From Conchocele bisecta (lineage: Eukaryota; Mollusca; Bivalvia; Lucinida; Thyasiridae): 64,000 nucleotides of DNA. The position numbers and the translations under genes are program-made. This document shows, piece by piece, positions 55,610 through 64,000 of the stretch. Where the stretch lies: positions 16,915,505 through 16,979,504 of the forward strand of contig CM055274.1 in assembly GCA_029237695.1 (NCBI GenBank), read 5' to 3'. Under the pieces are notes generated by a model that did not search any database, was not told the origin of the DNA, and saw only the letters and a list, made by a program, of their open reading frames with translations. How positions within the stretch are numbered: position 1 is the first letter of the stretch; each line of letters begins with the position of its first letter.

Positions 55610-56260
55610 GACAGCGCGCCGCGTCCGCCGCAGACACTTCTTGTCCGGAGCATAACTCGAACACCCTTTGGAATATTTTCATGAAACTTCACACATGCAT
55701 AGACCACGACCCGAAGGTGTGTCACGCACAAGAATGACAACTCTTGCATAGCTAATTTTTGAGTTATCTCCCTTTTTTGTTTCTCCCACTGATTTCGTGT
55801 CCGGAGCATAACTCCACCACCCTTTGGAATATTTTCATGAAACTTCACACATGCATAGACCATGACACGAAGGTGTGTCGCGCACAAGAATGACAACTCT
55901 TGCATAGCTAATTTTTTAGTTATCTCCCTTTTTTGTTTCGCGCACTGATTGACCATAACTCGACCAACCTTTGGAATATTTTTATGAAACTTAACACATT
56001 CAATTAGACCACGAACCGAAGGTGTGTCGTGCACAAGAATGACAACTCTTGCATAGCTAATTTTTTAGTTATCTCCCTTTTTTGTTTTCGCTCACTGATT
56101 TCCTGTCCGGAGCATAACTCAACCACCCTTTGGAATATTTTCATGAAACTTCACACATGCATAGACCACGACCCAGAGGTGTGTCACGCACAAGAATGAC
56201 AACTCTTGCGTAGCTAAGTTATCTCCCTTTTTTGTTTTGCGCACTCTACAAACTGGACAA
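55610..56260. repeat. ~170-bp tandem units in the Helitron
   Basis: Four units of 'GGAGCATAACTCGAACACCC', 'ATGAAACTTCACACATGCATAG', 'GGTGTGTCACGCACAAG', 'AGTTATCTCCCTTTTTTG'. Two more occur at 58500-58850. The minus-strand frames they open are not genes. Confidence 0.9.
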
Positions 56261-56329
56261 TAATGCATGAAGACCTGTTTTGTCGTCTGCTCTGTACACC
56301 TTTTCTCGTGTGCTCTGTACACCTTACCT

Positions 56330-56895
56330 GTAGAGAGAACAATAGAGACTGGGAGAACCATGTGCTAGCATGAGCTAGCATGTGCAAATGTCCAGCGCTT
56401 GACCACTGTTTACCACAGGTAAATTACTACATTGGATATTACATTGAAAATATTGTGGCATTATGTGGACCTGTGCAGATATATGTAGATAAATATAGGA
56501 CTATTAAACAAAAATTTTGGGCTCCAGTAGCAAGCATTATTATTTTTAAACTTTTTTTTTCCATTTTTTTTTTTCATTTTTTTTTTCAAATTATTTTTCA
56601 ATTTTTGTCTAGTAGCATAAGGTCGTAAGTGCTATATACAGACTATTATCATGTAATAAAACAATTATTGACTAGTGAGCCATAGAATATAATCTGATAT
56701 TCTATGGCTCACTAGTCAATAATTGTATAATATGTTCGGGCCAGTGAAAATTGCTTTCGGGCCCAGGCTTGAGGTCAAGGCGGGACAAGGCGAGGCATCT
56801 GATTCCGCGGAATTCTTGTTTACTTATCTCCCTTTGTTGTTTCGTGCTCTGATTTTGTATCCAGAGCATAACTCGAACACCCTTTGGAATATTTT
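56330..56895. repeat. Insertion between Helitron units, with hairpin
   Basis: 'GATATTCTATGGCTCACTAG' pairs with its complement at 56676-56724. Poly-T tracts lie at 56551-56605. The Helitron unit resumes at 56822 ('TATCTCCCTTTGTTG'). Confidence 0.55.
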
Positions 56896-57410
56896 TATAC
56901 CCCACCACGATAGTGGTGGGGTCATTTAGTGTTACTCTTGTCCGTCCGTCCGTCCGTCCGTCCGGGCACACATTAGGGTACTTATGTGGCTAGCCCCACA
57001 GGGTTATGGACTTGTTAAAGGATAGGGTTGGTTACAATTAGCCACCTAAAAAATCGTTTTATGTGGCTAATATTTAACATGTGATAAGCCACATAAGTAC
57101 CCTAATGTAAGAACGTCCGTCCGTCCGTCCGTCCGTCCGTCCGTCGTGTTAAAGTTTTTTCGTGTACTATATCTCTGCAACTGCTTCACCCAATACCTTG
57201 ATACTTCACATGGGTGTTTATCATCATTGTCGCACCTGTCCGTCCATCCATCCGCACACACGAATGGGTACTTGTTGTAAGCGTACGGGGATCTTATTGG
57301 GTAGGGTTAGGATAGTGTTGGGTACTCTTGTTGGGTATTTTTATACAGTAAAAACCCAACAAGTATTCATTCGTAGGAACGTGCGTCCCGTCCTCCCGTC
57401 CGTCCGTCCG
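56896..57410. repeat. Hairpin-headed TCCGTCCG segments
   Basis: 'CCCCACCACGATAGTGGTGGGG' hairpin (56899-56920), then (GTCC)n at 56941-56965 and 57116-57144. An inverted pair around 'ACATTAGGGTACTTATGTGGC' is followed by the 'ACTATATCTCTGCAACTGC' unit, repeated at 60690 and 60840. These look like heads of further Helitron-type elements. Confidence 0.55.
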
Positions 57411-58445
57411 TCACAAAACTTTAACACTCGGGTAAATGTCTCATAATTTCTTCATCCTTCGACCGATCTGCTTCATATTTCATATAGACATTGCTCTAAT
57501 AGTTCACTACTGCCCTGTGCCAAATCCACGTTCGTCCTGCCCCCGGCAAGCCCAGGGTCAAGGTCACATAATTGGTGCTTCAAAAACTTTAACGCTCCGG
57601 TTAATATCTTATAATTTCTGTTTTCTTTCACGGATCAGCTTCATATTTCATATACACATTGCTCTAATGGTCCTCTACCGCCCTGTGCCAAATCCACATT
57701 CGTCCTGCCCCCGCCAAGCCCAGGGTCAAGGTTACATACTTGGTACTTCATAAAAACTTTAACGCTCGGGTAAATATCTTATAATTTCTGTTTTCTTTCA
57801 CGGATCAGCTTCATATTTCATATACGCATTGCTCTAATGGTCCTCTACCGCCCTGTGCCAAATCCACGTTCGTCTGCCCCCGTTCTGCCCCGCCAAGCCC
57901 AGGGTCAAGGTCACATACTTAGTGCTTCAAAAACTTTAACGCTCGGGTAAATATCTTATACTTTCTGTTTTATTTCATGGATCATCTTCATATTTCATAT
58001 ACGCATTGCTCTAATAGTCCTCTACCGCCCTGTGCCAAATCCACGTTCGTCCTGCCCCGCCAATCCCAGGGTCAAGGTCACATACTTGGTGCTTCAAAAA
58101 CTTTAACGCTCAGGTAAATATCTTATAATTTTTCTTTCCATTCACGGATCAACTTCATATTTCATATATGCGTTGCTCTAATGGTCCTCTACCGCCCTGT
58201 GCCAAATCCACGTTCGTCCTGCCCCCGCCAAGCCCAGGGTTAACATCACATACTTAGTGCTTCAAAAACTTTAACGCTCAGGTAAATATCTTATAATTTC
58301 TGTTTTCTTTCACGGATCAGCTTCATATTTCATATATGCATTGCTCTAATGGTCCTCTACCGCCCTGTGCACGTTTGTCCTGCCCCCGCCAAGCCCAGGG
58401 TCAAGGTCACATACTTGGTGCTTCAAAAACTTTAACTCTCAGGTA
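57410..58445. repeat. ~175-bp tandem units in the Helitron
   Basis: Six units of 'AACTTTAACGCTCGGGTAA', 'CGGATCAGCTTCATATTTC', 'CTAATGGTCCTCTACCGCC', 'CCCAGGGTCAAGGTCACATA'. The same units, inverted, flank the assembly gap at 22.9-23.36 kb. Confidence 0.95.
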
Positions 58446-59142
58446 AAAGAAAATTTTGACTTGAAATTTGGCCTCATTTATTATCAAAGCGATATGTGGG
58501 ACATCCGTGTTCTATGAACCACATTTCCTAGTTAGTTTATTAAACTTCACACATGCATAGAAGACGACCCAAAGGTGTGTCGCACGTAAGAATGACAACC
58601 CTTGCGTCGTTAATTTCTTAGTTATCTCCCTTTGTTGTTTCGTGCACTGATTTCGTGACTGGAGCATAACTCGAACACCCTTTGGAATATTTTCATGAAA
58701 CTTCACACATGCATAGACCACAACCCTAAAGGTGTGTCACGCAAGAATGACAACTCTTGCATCACTAATTTTTTAGTTATCTCCCTTTGTTTTTTCCGTC
58801 ACTGATTTTGTCTCCGGAGCATAACTCGAACACCCTTTTTTCAAACTACTTGTGTAACTGGGGAGGGGGATACACATGCGCTTGTCGACAAGCGTCCATT
58901 TCTAGTTTACATACACAACTGGAAATGAATCGAAATTCGACTTGACCAATACCCGACAAAAAAAAAAAAAAAAAAAAAATCACATAGTTTATCCCACACC
59001 ATTTCCGATTATACCACATTATGCCCTATTATCTAGTACAATAAGTTGTCTACAATATGAGTCTTGTAGATTAGCAGTTGCAATAGGCTGTAAAATAACA
59101 ACAAAAACGTGAACATTGGTGTTTTTATTTGTTGATAGATTT

Positions 59143-61163
59143 TTAGCCAGGTTTTTTGAAAAAAAATCCAGGCTATTGGATTGGCGAAAGCCGGGCGGGC
59201 GGGCGGGCGGGCAGGCGGCGTTCACAATCAATGTTAAGTTTGAGTCCATTTATTTGTTACTGTACCACCTAGGACCACCAAACTTTCACAGCTTCATAAT
59301 CAAGGGGTGCCCACCACATATCACTATCCAACATGTTACTTTTTTTTTAACTTGACCCATTTTTTCCACGCAATCGACTTAGCCATTTTCAATGTTAAGT
59401 TTTCGCGTTTTCAATGTTAAGTTTTCGTGTTTAAGTCCATTTCTTTGGTACTGTACCACCTAGGACCACCAAACTTTCACAGCTTCATAATCAAGGGGTG
59501 CCCACCACATATCACTATCCAACATGTTACTTTTTTAGCCAGGTTTTTTGAAAAAAATCCAGCTATTGGATTGCGAAAGCCGCGGACGGCGGGCGCGGGC
59601 GCGTCCACATCAATTGTTAATGAAGTTTTCGTGTTTGAGTCCATTTCTTTGTTACTGTACCACCTAGACCACCAAAACTTTCACAGCTTCATAATCAAGT
59701 GGTGCCCACCACATATCACTATCCAACATGTTATACTTTTTTTTTTAACTTGACCCATATTTTCCGCGCAGTCGACTTAGCCATTTTAAATGTTAAGTTT
59801 TCGCGTTTACAATGTTAAGTTTTCATGTTTAAGTCCATTTCTTTGGTACTGTACCACCTATTGGACCTAACCAAACTTTCACAGCTTCATAATCAAGGGG
59901 TGCCCACCACATAGCACTAATCCAACATGTTTACTTTTTTTATTTTAGCCAGGTTTTTTTTAAAAAAAAAAAAAAATCCAGGCTATTTGGATGGGCGGAA
60001 AGCCGGGCGGGCGGGCGGGCGGGGGCGGAGCGGGCGCGGGTGCGGGCGGGCTCGAGCGGCGTCCGGACAATCAATGTTAAGTTTTCGTGTTTGAGTCCAT
60101 TTCTTTGTTACTGTACCACCTAGGACCACCAAACTTTCACAGCTTCATAATCAAGGGGTGCCCACCACATATCACTATCCAACATGTTACTTTTTTTTTT
60201 AACTTCACCCATTTTTTCCGCGCAGTCGACTTAGCCATTTTCAATGTTAAGTTTTCGCATTTACAATGTTAAGTTTTCGTGTTTAAGTCCATTTCTTTGG
60301 TACTGTACCACCTAGGACCACCAAACTTTCACAGCTTCATAATCAAGGGGTGCCCACCACATATATATCACTATCCAACATGTTACTTTTTTTTTAACTT
60401 GACCCATATTTTCCGCGCAGTCGACTTAGCCATTTTAAATGTTAAGTTTTCACGTTTACAATGTTAAGTTTTCATGTTTAAGTCCATTTCTTTGGTACTG
60501 TACCACCTAGGACCACCAAACTTTCACAACTTCATAACCAAGGGGTGCCTACCACATACAACTATCCAACATGTGACCATTTTTTTACCTTCACCTATTA
60601 TTTCTACGTAATTGACTTAGCCATTTTCAACGTTAACTTTTTAACGTACGTCTGGTTAAAGTTTTTTGCTTAAAACTTTTTCTTTATACTATATCTCTGC
60701 AACTGCTTCGCCCATTACCTTGAAACTTCACATGGGTGTTTATCATCATCCATATTTTCATTCTAACCCCCAACCGTGCTGCCCCTGTGCCCAATGTCAA
60801 GGTCAAATTACTTTGAATTATTTTGTTAAAGTTTTTTCGTGTACTATATCTCTGCAACTGCTTCACCCAATACCTTGATACTTCACATGGGTGTTTATCA
60901 TCATTGTCGCACCCGCTTGCGGAAAGCGCGATATTGTCGGCATTTTGGCATACGTCCGTCCGTGCGTCCGTGTGTCCAGTTAAAGTTTTTTCGTTAAAGG
61001 TTTTTTTCCCCATCTACTATATCTATTTTTTTAGTGTCCATGCCTCGCCCCAAGGCGCGACATGCAGGCCACGGCCATCTAGTCTACAAAAAGTGCGTAT
61101 AATGTTATCCAAGTGTCTATGCTTGGAAAAAACCTGGCCTTCGTGGCTTTGCCTCGTTTCTTG
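59143..61163 (+). mobile_element. Second Helitron/Helentron-like insertion
   Basis: Empty host sequence AGATTTTTTATTTC is opened within the T run: AGATTT/TTAGCCAGG ... CTTG/TTTATTTC. The 5' end has 'AGCCAGGTTTTTTGAA' and the 3' end the inverted 'TTGGAAAAAACCTGGCC' (61130-61140 region), as subterminal inverted repeats do in Helentron-associated elements, which insert at T-T. The interior has ~190-bp units ('GTTACTGTACCACCTAGG', 'ATCAAGGGGTGCCCACCAC') and GCGGGCGG microsatellites. Confidence 0.65.
59230..60640. repeat. ~190-bp tandem units with GCGGG microsatellite heads
   Basis: Seven units from 59240, 59445, 59640, 59835, 60090, 60280 and 60480. Three are preceded by the 'TTAGCCAGGTTTTTT...AATCCAG' hairpin and a (GCGG)n tract (59143-59220, 59535-59605, 59945-60060), so the 5' head has been re-copied inside the array. 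Confidence 0.85.
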
Positions 61164-61526
61164 TTTATTTCATTAAATGATATAATTCAACTAAATATTT
61201 GTTACTTGTTAAGAAGAAATCCGCTCATTACATGTTCAGGTTCAATTTTTAAAATATTAAATAAATATAAAGATACACATTTATATTGCATTAAAACATA
61301 CATATTTAATCAATATATGGTACTCTAAATTAATCATTAATATTATTTATTACATTTGTATTATCAAGTCAACATACAACATACAACATACAAGTTATCT
61401 TCATTTCAATTTTCCAAATTTACCCGAAATGTACCTGAAAACACAACCCTCTATTAAGAGGTCACCTCTGTTAAGCAGCCAGTTTTGTCACTTCCCTTGG
61501 GTGGCTGCTTAAGACAGGTTTGACTG

Positions 61527-61810
61527 TACTTACATACTTCACACGACATACTATAACTGTTTGGCGGCCATTTCAAATTTATACAAATTTTTCAAAACGC
61601 TCAAGGATGACAGAGTGTCATCAGCCGGGTTATTGATGTGGATGGCATGGACAAGCAAAATCACCAATAAAAAACTACAGTTGGCGGTAATTATGCTTCA
61701 TTTTTATGTCTTCAAACTAACCTGAATGGTTGCAAACTGATAGGTTGCTATGAAATCGTCCTAATAATAAAAATCTGCCTACTCTAATCACTCAAATAAC
61801 CCACCATAGA
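61527..61810. other. No feature seen
   Basis: Unique sequence between the CAGTC element and the retrotransposon-like region. Confidence 0.4.
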
Positions 61811-61870
61811 CCATTCCGCTCTACCCACAGCCAATTGGCTAGTCCGCTATTTAAACTCCTCCTATTATTT
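61811..61870 (+). promoter_or_regulatory. Possible core promoter (CCAAT, TATTTAAA)
   Basis: 'GCCAATTGG' at about 61830 and 'CTATTTAAAC' at 61846-61855 are spaced like an upstream element and TATA box, ~340 bp before the gag-like ATG. Weak, as both motifs are common. Confidence 0.25.
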
Positions 61871-62190
61871 TTAGGACGCTATCAAGAGTGCAGGTATATT
61901 TGTCTCTCTCTTTATTTCGTGCTTATTTTGAATTTCTGCCGTGTATTGTGCCGTATTTGTCATTATATTTCGTTCAATACATATTATTATCACTCTTGTG
62001 TGTTACGTGATTATTCTCCATTGCATTTTTTGGGGTTTTTCACGGTGTTTTACTTTGTGTCACATATTTTTCGCGTGTACGCGATTCGTACCCTAACGGG
62101 TTCGTCCCAAGTGGATTCGCTCCCGTGACACATTTTTTGTAGCGTTTTTGCGTTTCTTCTATCAGGTTTTGTTATACAATACTTGTTAGA

Positions 62191-62574
62191 ATGCCGCAAT
62201 CACGCGCTGCGTGTGGACACATGACTTCTCCTTGGGATACCCATACGGAACAAGGTGCTTTGCCTGGTTGCGGGTGTTGCAAAGAGAGGCCATGTGATTT
62301 GTCCGTCCGTTGGACGGATTCGACGTGGGGCAAGGCTGGGTCTAGAAGGTCCCATACCTCACGTCTGAAGAAGTCTGTGTCCGAGTCTCAGCTCTTGGGA
62401 GCAGTGGAACCGTCCGAGGTTTCGGAGGTTGTGTTAAGTGATAGGCCGGTGATCCATACAGGGGATACCGGGCTGCTGGGGCCGGTGCCTGATCTCTATC
62501 ACCGCTTCGTGCAGAGGCTATACCTATCACAGGGGTGTTTCGGCTGGTTCTTGATACTATATCACCCGGTTTGA
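62191..62574 (+). CDS. Gag-like N-terminus of a DIRS-type retrotransposon
   Basis: ATG 62191 begins 'MPQSRAACGHMTSPWDTHT' followed by 'GCGCCKERPCDLSVRW' and 'STWGKAGSRRSHTSRLKK'. A Cys/His cluster with 'SPWDTH' and a following Trp resembles the N-terminal zinc-binding region of DIRS/Ngaro-type gag proteins, where it is followed by a charged Ser/Arg-rich stretch. The frame stops at 62574, but coding-like sequence continues in other frames ('SRSPVRRRRRLYRAS' near 62960; 'PLYAVWFLRSPFLDKDAAA' from 63745), so the gene is frameshifted. No polymerase or recombinase is inside the window. The family call is tentative. Confidence 0.45.
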   Translation: MPQSRAACGHMTSPWDTHTEQGALPGCGCCKERPCDLSVRWTDSTWGKAGSRRSHTSRLKKSVSESQLLGAVEPSEVSEVVLSDRPVIHTGDTGLLGPVPDLYHRFVQRLYLSQGCFGWFLILYHPV

Positions 62575-62599
62575 AGCTGACCCAGCCTCTCTCAGTAGA

Positions 62600-62740
62600 G
62601 GCGCCCGGTACCGGGACCGGCACCGGGCACCTTTGCACCGTTATCACCGGGCACCGGGCATTATGTCACCGGGCACCGGGCACCGGGCACCGGTTAGGCT
62701 ACCGGCACCGGTCAAACACCTGGCACCGGGCACCAGACTC
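62600..62740. repeat. CACCGGG microsatellite
   Basis: Interrupted repeats of GCACCGGGCACCGGG within the gag-like region; a second block is at 63165-63216. Confidence 0.9.
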
Positions 62741-64000
62741 TCCTTGGACAGCCTGCTGCTTCCGGTAGGAAGACGTTCTTGTCTTCGGTTGGTCTTCGTT
62801 CTACGTGTTCACGTAAGTCGAGGAGTCGATCTCGTCGTAGGTCAGGATTGGGTTAGCTCTTCGATTTCGGGTTCGGAGTTTAGATCTTGTTCTTCCTTTT
62901 CCTCGAGGTCATTCTCAGGTTTTGGAACAGGTTCATCTAGATCTCGTTCTCCTGTTCGTCGTAGGAGACGGTTGTATAGGGCTTCTACATGTAGTACTAG
63001 CTTCGGCAGTACATATACTATTTGGAACGATACAGTACAGTACTGTTGAATCAGATTCCACGTATGTGGTAGATGACTGCCAGTCTAGGGTTGCTGCGGC
63101 AGGTGCTTATCACATTCACCCGGTCACAACGTACCCTAACTCTCGCAGGAGAGGTGCCGGTATTGTGTTACGGGCACCGGGCACCGGGCAGGCACCGGGT
63201 ACCGGGCACCGGGGTAGCAACTATTTCTGACCGGGGTGTTCGTGGGTTCGTATCCTGTGTACATATTGTGTTTTTGTATCCGGCTCCTCGAGATCTAGCT
63301 CTTCCGTTCTCGGAGGAGACGGTCGAGGTGGTATTGGACGCCGTGGTGCTTTGGCTCCGTACTTGTCTGGCCTGCTCTTTATTCGAGTGTATATGAGTTC
63401 GAATTCCCAGTCTATATTCAGGACTCGACACGCGATAGAGTTATGATGGTTCAGTTGGCTAAGATTCTGGAGTTCCTGTCTAAGTCCTAGTACTTAGTGG
63501 GTTGGTCGGCTCTTTCACAGCTGGTGGTTTTGCCAGTGGAGCCTCCCATAGGGGTACTTCCTCGGATGGCTGTTGTGATGGCTGATTCGGTGGTGGTGGA
63601 ATTGCCGGAGTTGTCGTGGTTTCATTGCTCTACCTACAGTAGGGCTTCTTGTTACGTACATTGGGGAGCTTTAGGTAGGATTTGGCCACTGCGGGGTTCC
63701 TAGTGCTCAAACTTTGATCGCCACACTGGGGTCTAAGTTCTACATGCCCCTCTATGCGGTATGGTTTTTGAGATCTCCGTTTCTGGACAAGGACGCCGCA
63801 GCGTTTGGGATATCTTCGGCTCCTGGTCCTGGTTCGCGTTTGCGAAGGCATGGGTGTAGGCTGTTAAGTCGATTGTGGCTATGCCAACTTTCGATTTATG
63901 TTTTGAATCAGTATGATTCATCGTCTCTGGACGCAGTGCTTCAGTCGGCGATTTGTGCCGCTAAGCCTCTTGTCAACATGTCTTTGGAGTTTTCTATGGA
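62741..64000 (+). pseudogene. Remainder of the gag-like region, frameshifted, runs off the window
   Basis: GC-richer than the rest of the window. Ser/Arg-rich coding-like stretch at 62860-62980, microsatellite at 63165-63216, then hydrophobic and helical coding-like sequence to the end ('LDAVLQSAICAAKPLVNMS', last 60 bases). No single frame stays open. Consistent with the continuing body of the same element. Confidence 0.35.

Larger units (their letters stand above)
55571..58905 (+). mobile_element. Non-autonomous Helitron with tandem-repeat core
   Basis: Inserted between A and T: host GCATTA/TTTACATAC in the empty copy. 5' end TTGTATCCCCCGGACTCC with an inverted 'GGGGGATAC' hairpin. The 3' end is a 16-bp perfect palindrome CGCTTGTCGACAAGCG (58879-58894), 7 nt, then CTAG and host T. 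No target duplication. A 3' hairpin, CTRR terminus and A/T insertion are the diagnostic Helitron features. The core is ~170-bp units (55620-56260, 58500-58850) and ~180-bp units (57410-58440), interrupted by other insertions. No Rep/helicase is encoded. Confidence 0.85.
54940..61526. mobile_element. CAGTCGAACCTG-ended element, copy carrying two insertions
   Basis: TA-CAGTCGAACCTGC ... AGACAGGTTTGACTG-TA. It aligns inverted to 39610-40797 (1188 bp) except for segments 55571-58905 and 59143-61163. 1188 + 3335 + 2021 = 6544, against 6587 observed. A short ORF shared with the other copy (55309-55557) shows no protein signature. Confidence 0.85.

Noticed and set aside
55600..57753. ORFs of 80-144 codons with repeated FHENIPKG-like or AQGQGHI-like peptides
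   Set aside because: They follow the ~170-180-bp Helitron tandem units and recur with each unit on either strand.
59116..60467. Repeated ORFs with LYHLGPPNFHSF-like peptide
   Set aside because: Generated by the ~190-bp tandem units in the Helentron-like element.

Overview
The window is non-coding-rich eukaryotic DNA, AT-biased, with a 500-base run of N (23358-23857), introns with GT..AG borders and very many short foldback elements. Several dispersed repeats (the roughly 180-bp arrays containing 'GGTCAAGGTCACATACTTGG', the TCCGTCCG-headed arrays, the 'CTGATCAGGATCTGCACTG' family) are of the kind I associate with bivalve molluscs. I call it a bivalve-like mollusc nuclear scaffold; the species cannot be told from the sequence.

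1-17 kb is dominated by a long inverted repeat. The left arm is 187-5105, the right arm 11889-17011, and the spacer is about 6.8 kb. The outer ends fall inside the A box of a tRNA-derived SINE. Across the spacer and right arm lies a 5.7-kb transposon (7668-13389) carrying a broken, multi-exon gene for a Crypton-type (KIAA1958/ZMYM-like) tyrosine recombinase. It sits in a roughly 20-bp satellite array that it splits in two. One end is TTTATCAGG..., the other is a foldback domain ending GGTATTCTC, and TA flanks both sides. A 378-bp copy without the gene (34334-34711) has the same two ends and interrupts another MITE, which supplies the empty site.

17-40 kb is intergenic or intronic: dozens of palindromic MITEs (TTAA-flanked, CAGAGCTCC-ended, GTATACTTTGAGGG-ended, CAGGCCCGTAGCC-ended and others), SINEs, a minisatellite, part of a Helitron, and a relic resembling a PARP14-type RRM exon.

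40.9-47.7 kb holds the only host gene I can support: plus-strand exons at 40902-41045, 42899 (or 42968)-43085 and 44242-44840. Possible alternative last exons lie at 46745-46884 and 47354-47473, followed by an AATAAA. The product is not recognised. It is Ser/Pro-rich, has a DSG-type degron-like motif and ends in a PDZ-ligand-like tail.

52.3-54.9 kb is a piggyBac element with recognisable ends and TTAA duplications but a transposase broken by several frameshifts. 54.9-61.5 kb is a TA-flanked element whose 1.2-kb sister copy (39610-40797) lacks two insertions: a 3.3-kb non-autonomous Helitron (55571-58905) and a 2.0-kb Helentron-like element (59143-61163), both filled with tandem repeats. The last 2 kb look like the 5' end and gag-like region of a tyrosine-recombinase (DIRS-like) retrotransposon running off the window.

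The main biological signal is therefore mobile DNA: nested insertions that date one another, elements seen both empty and filled, and transposon termini that have apparently expanded into tandem arrays.
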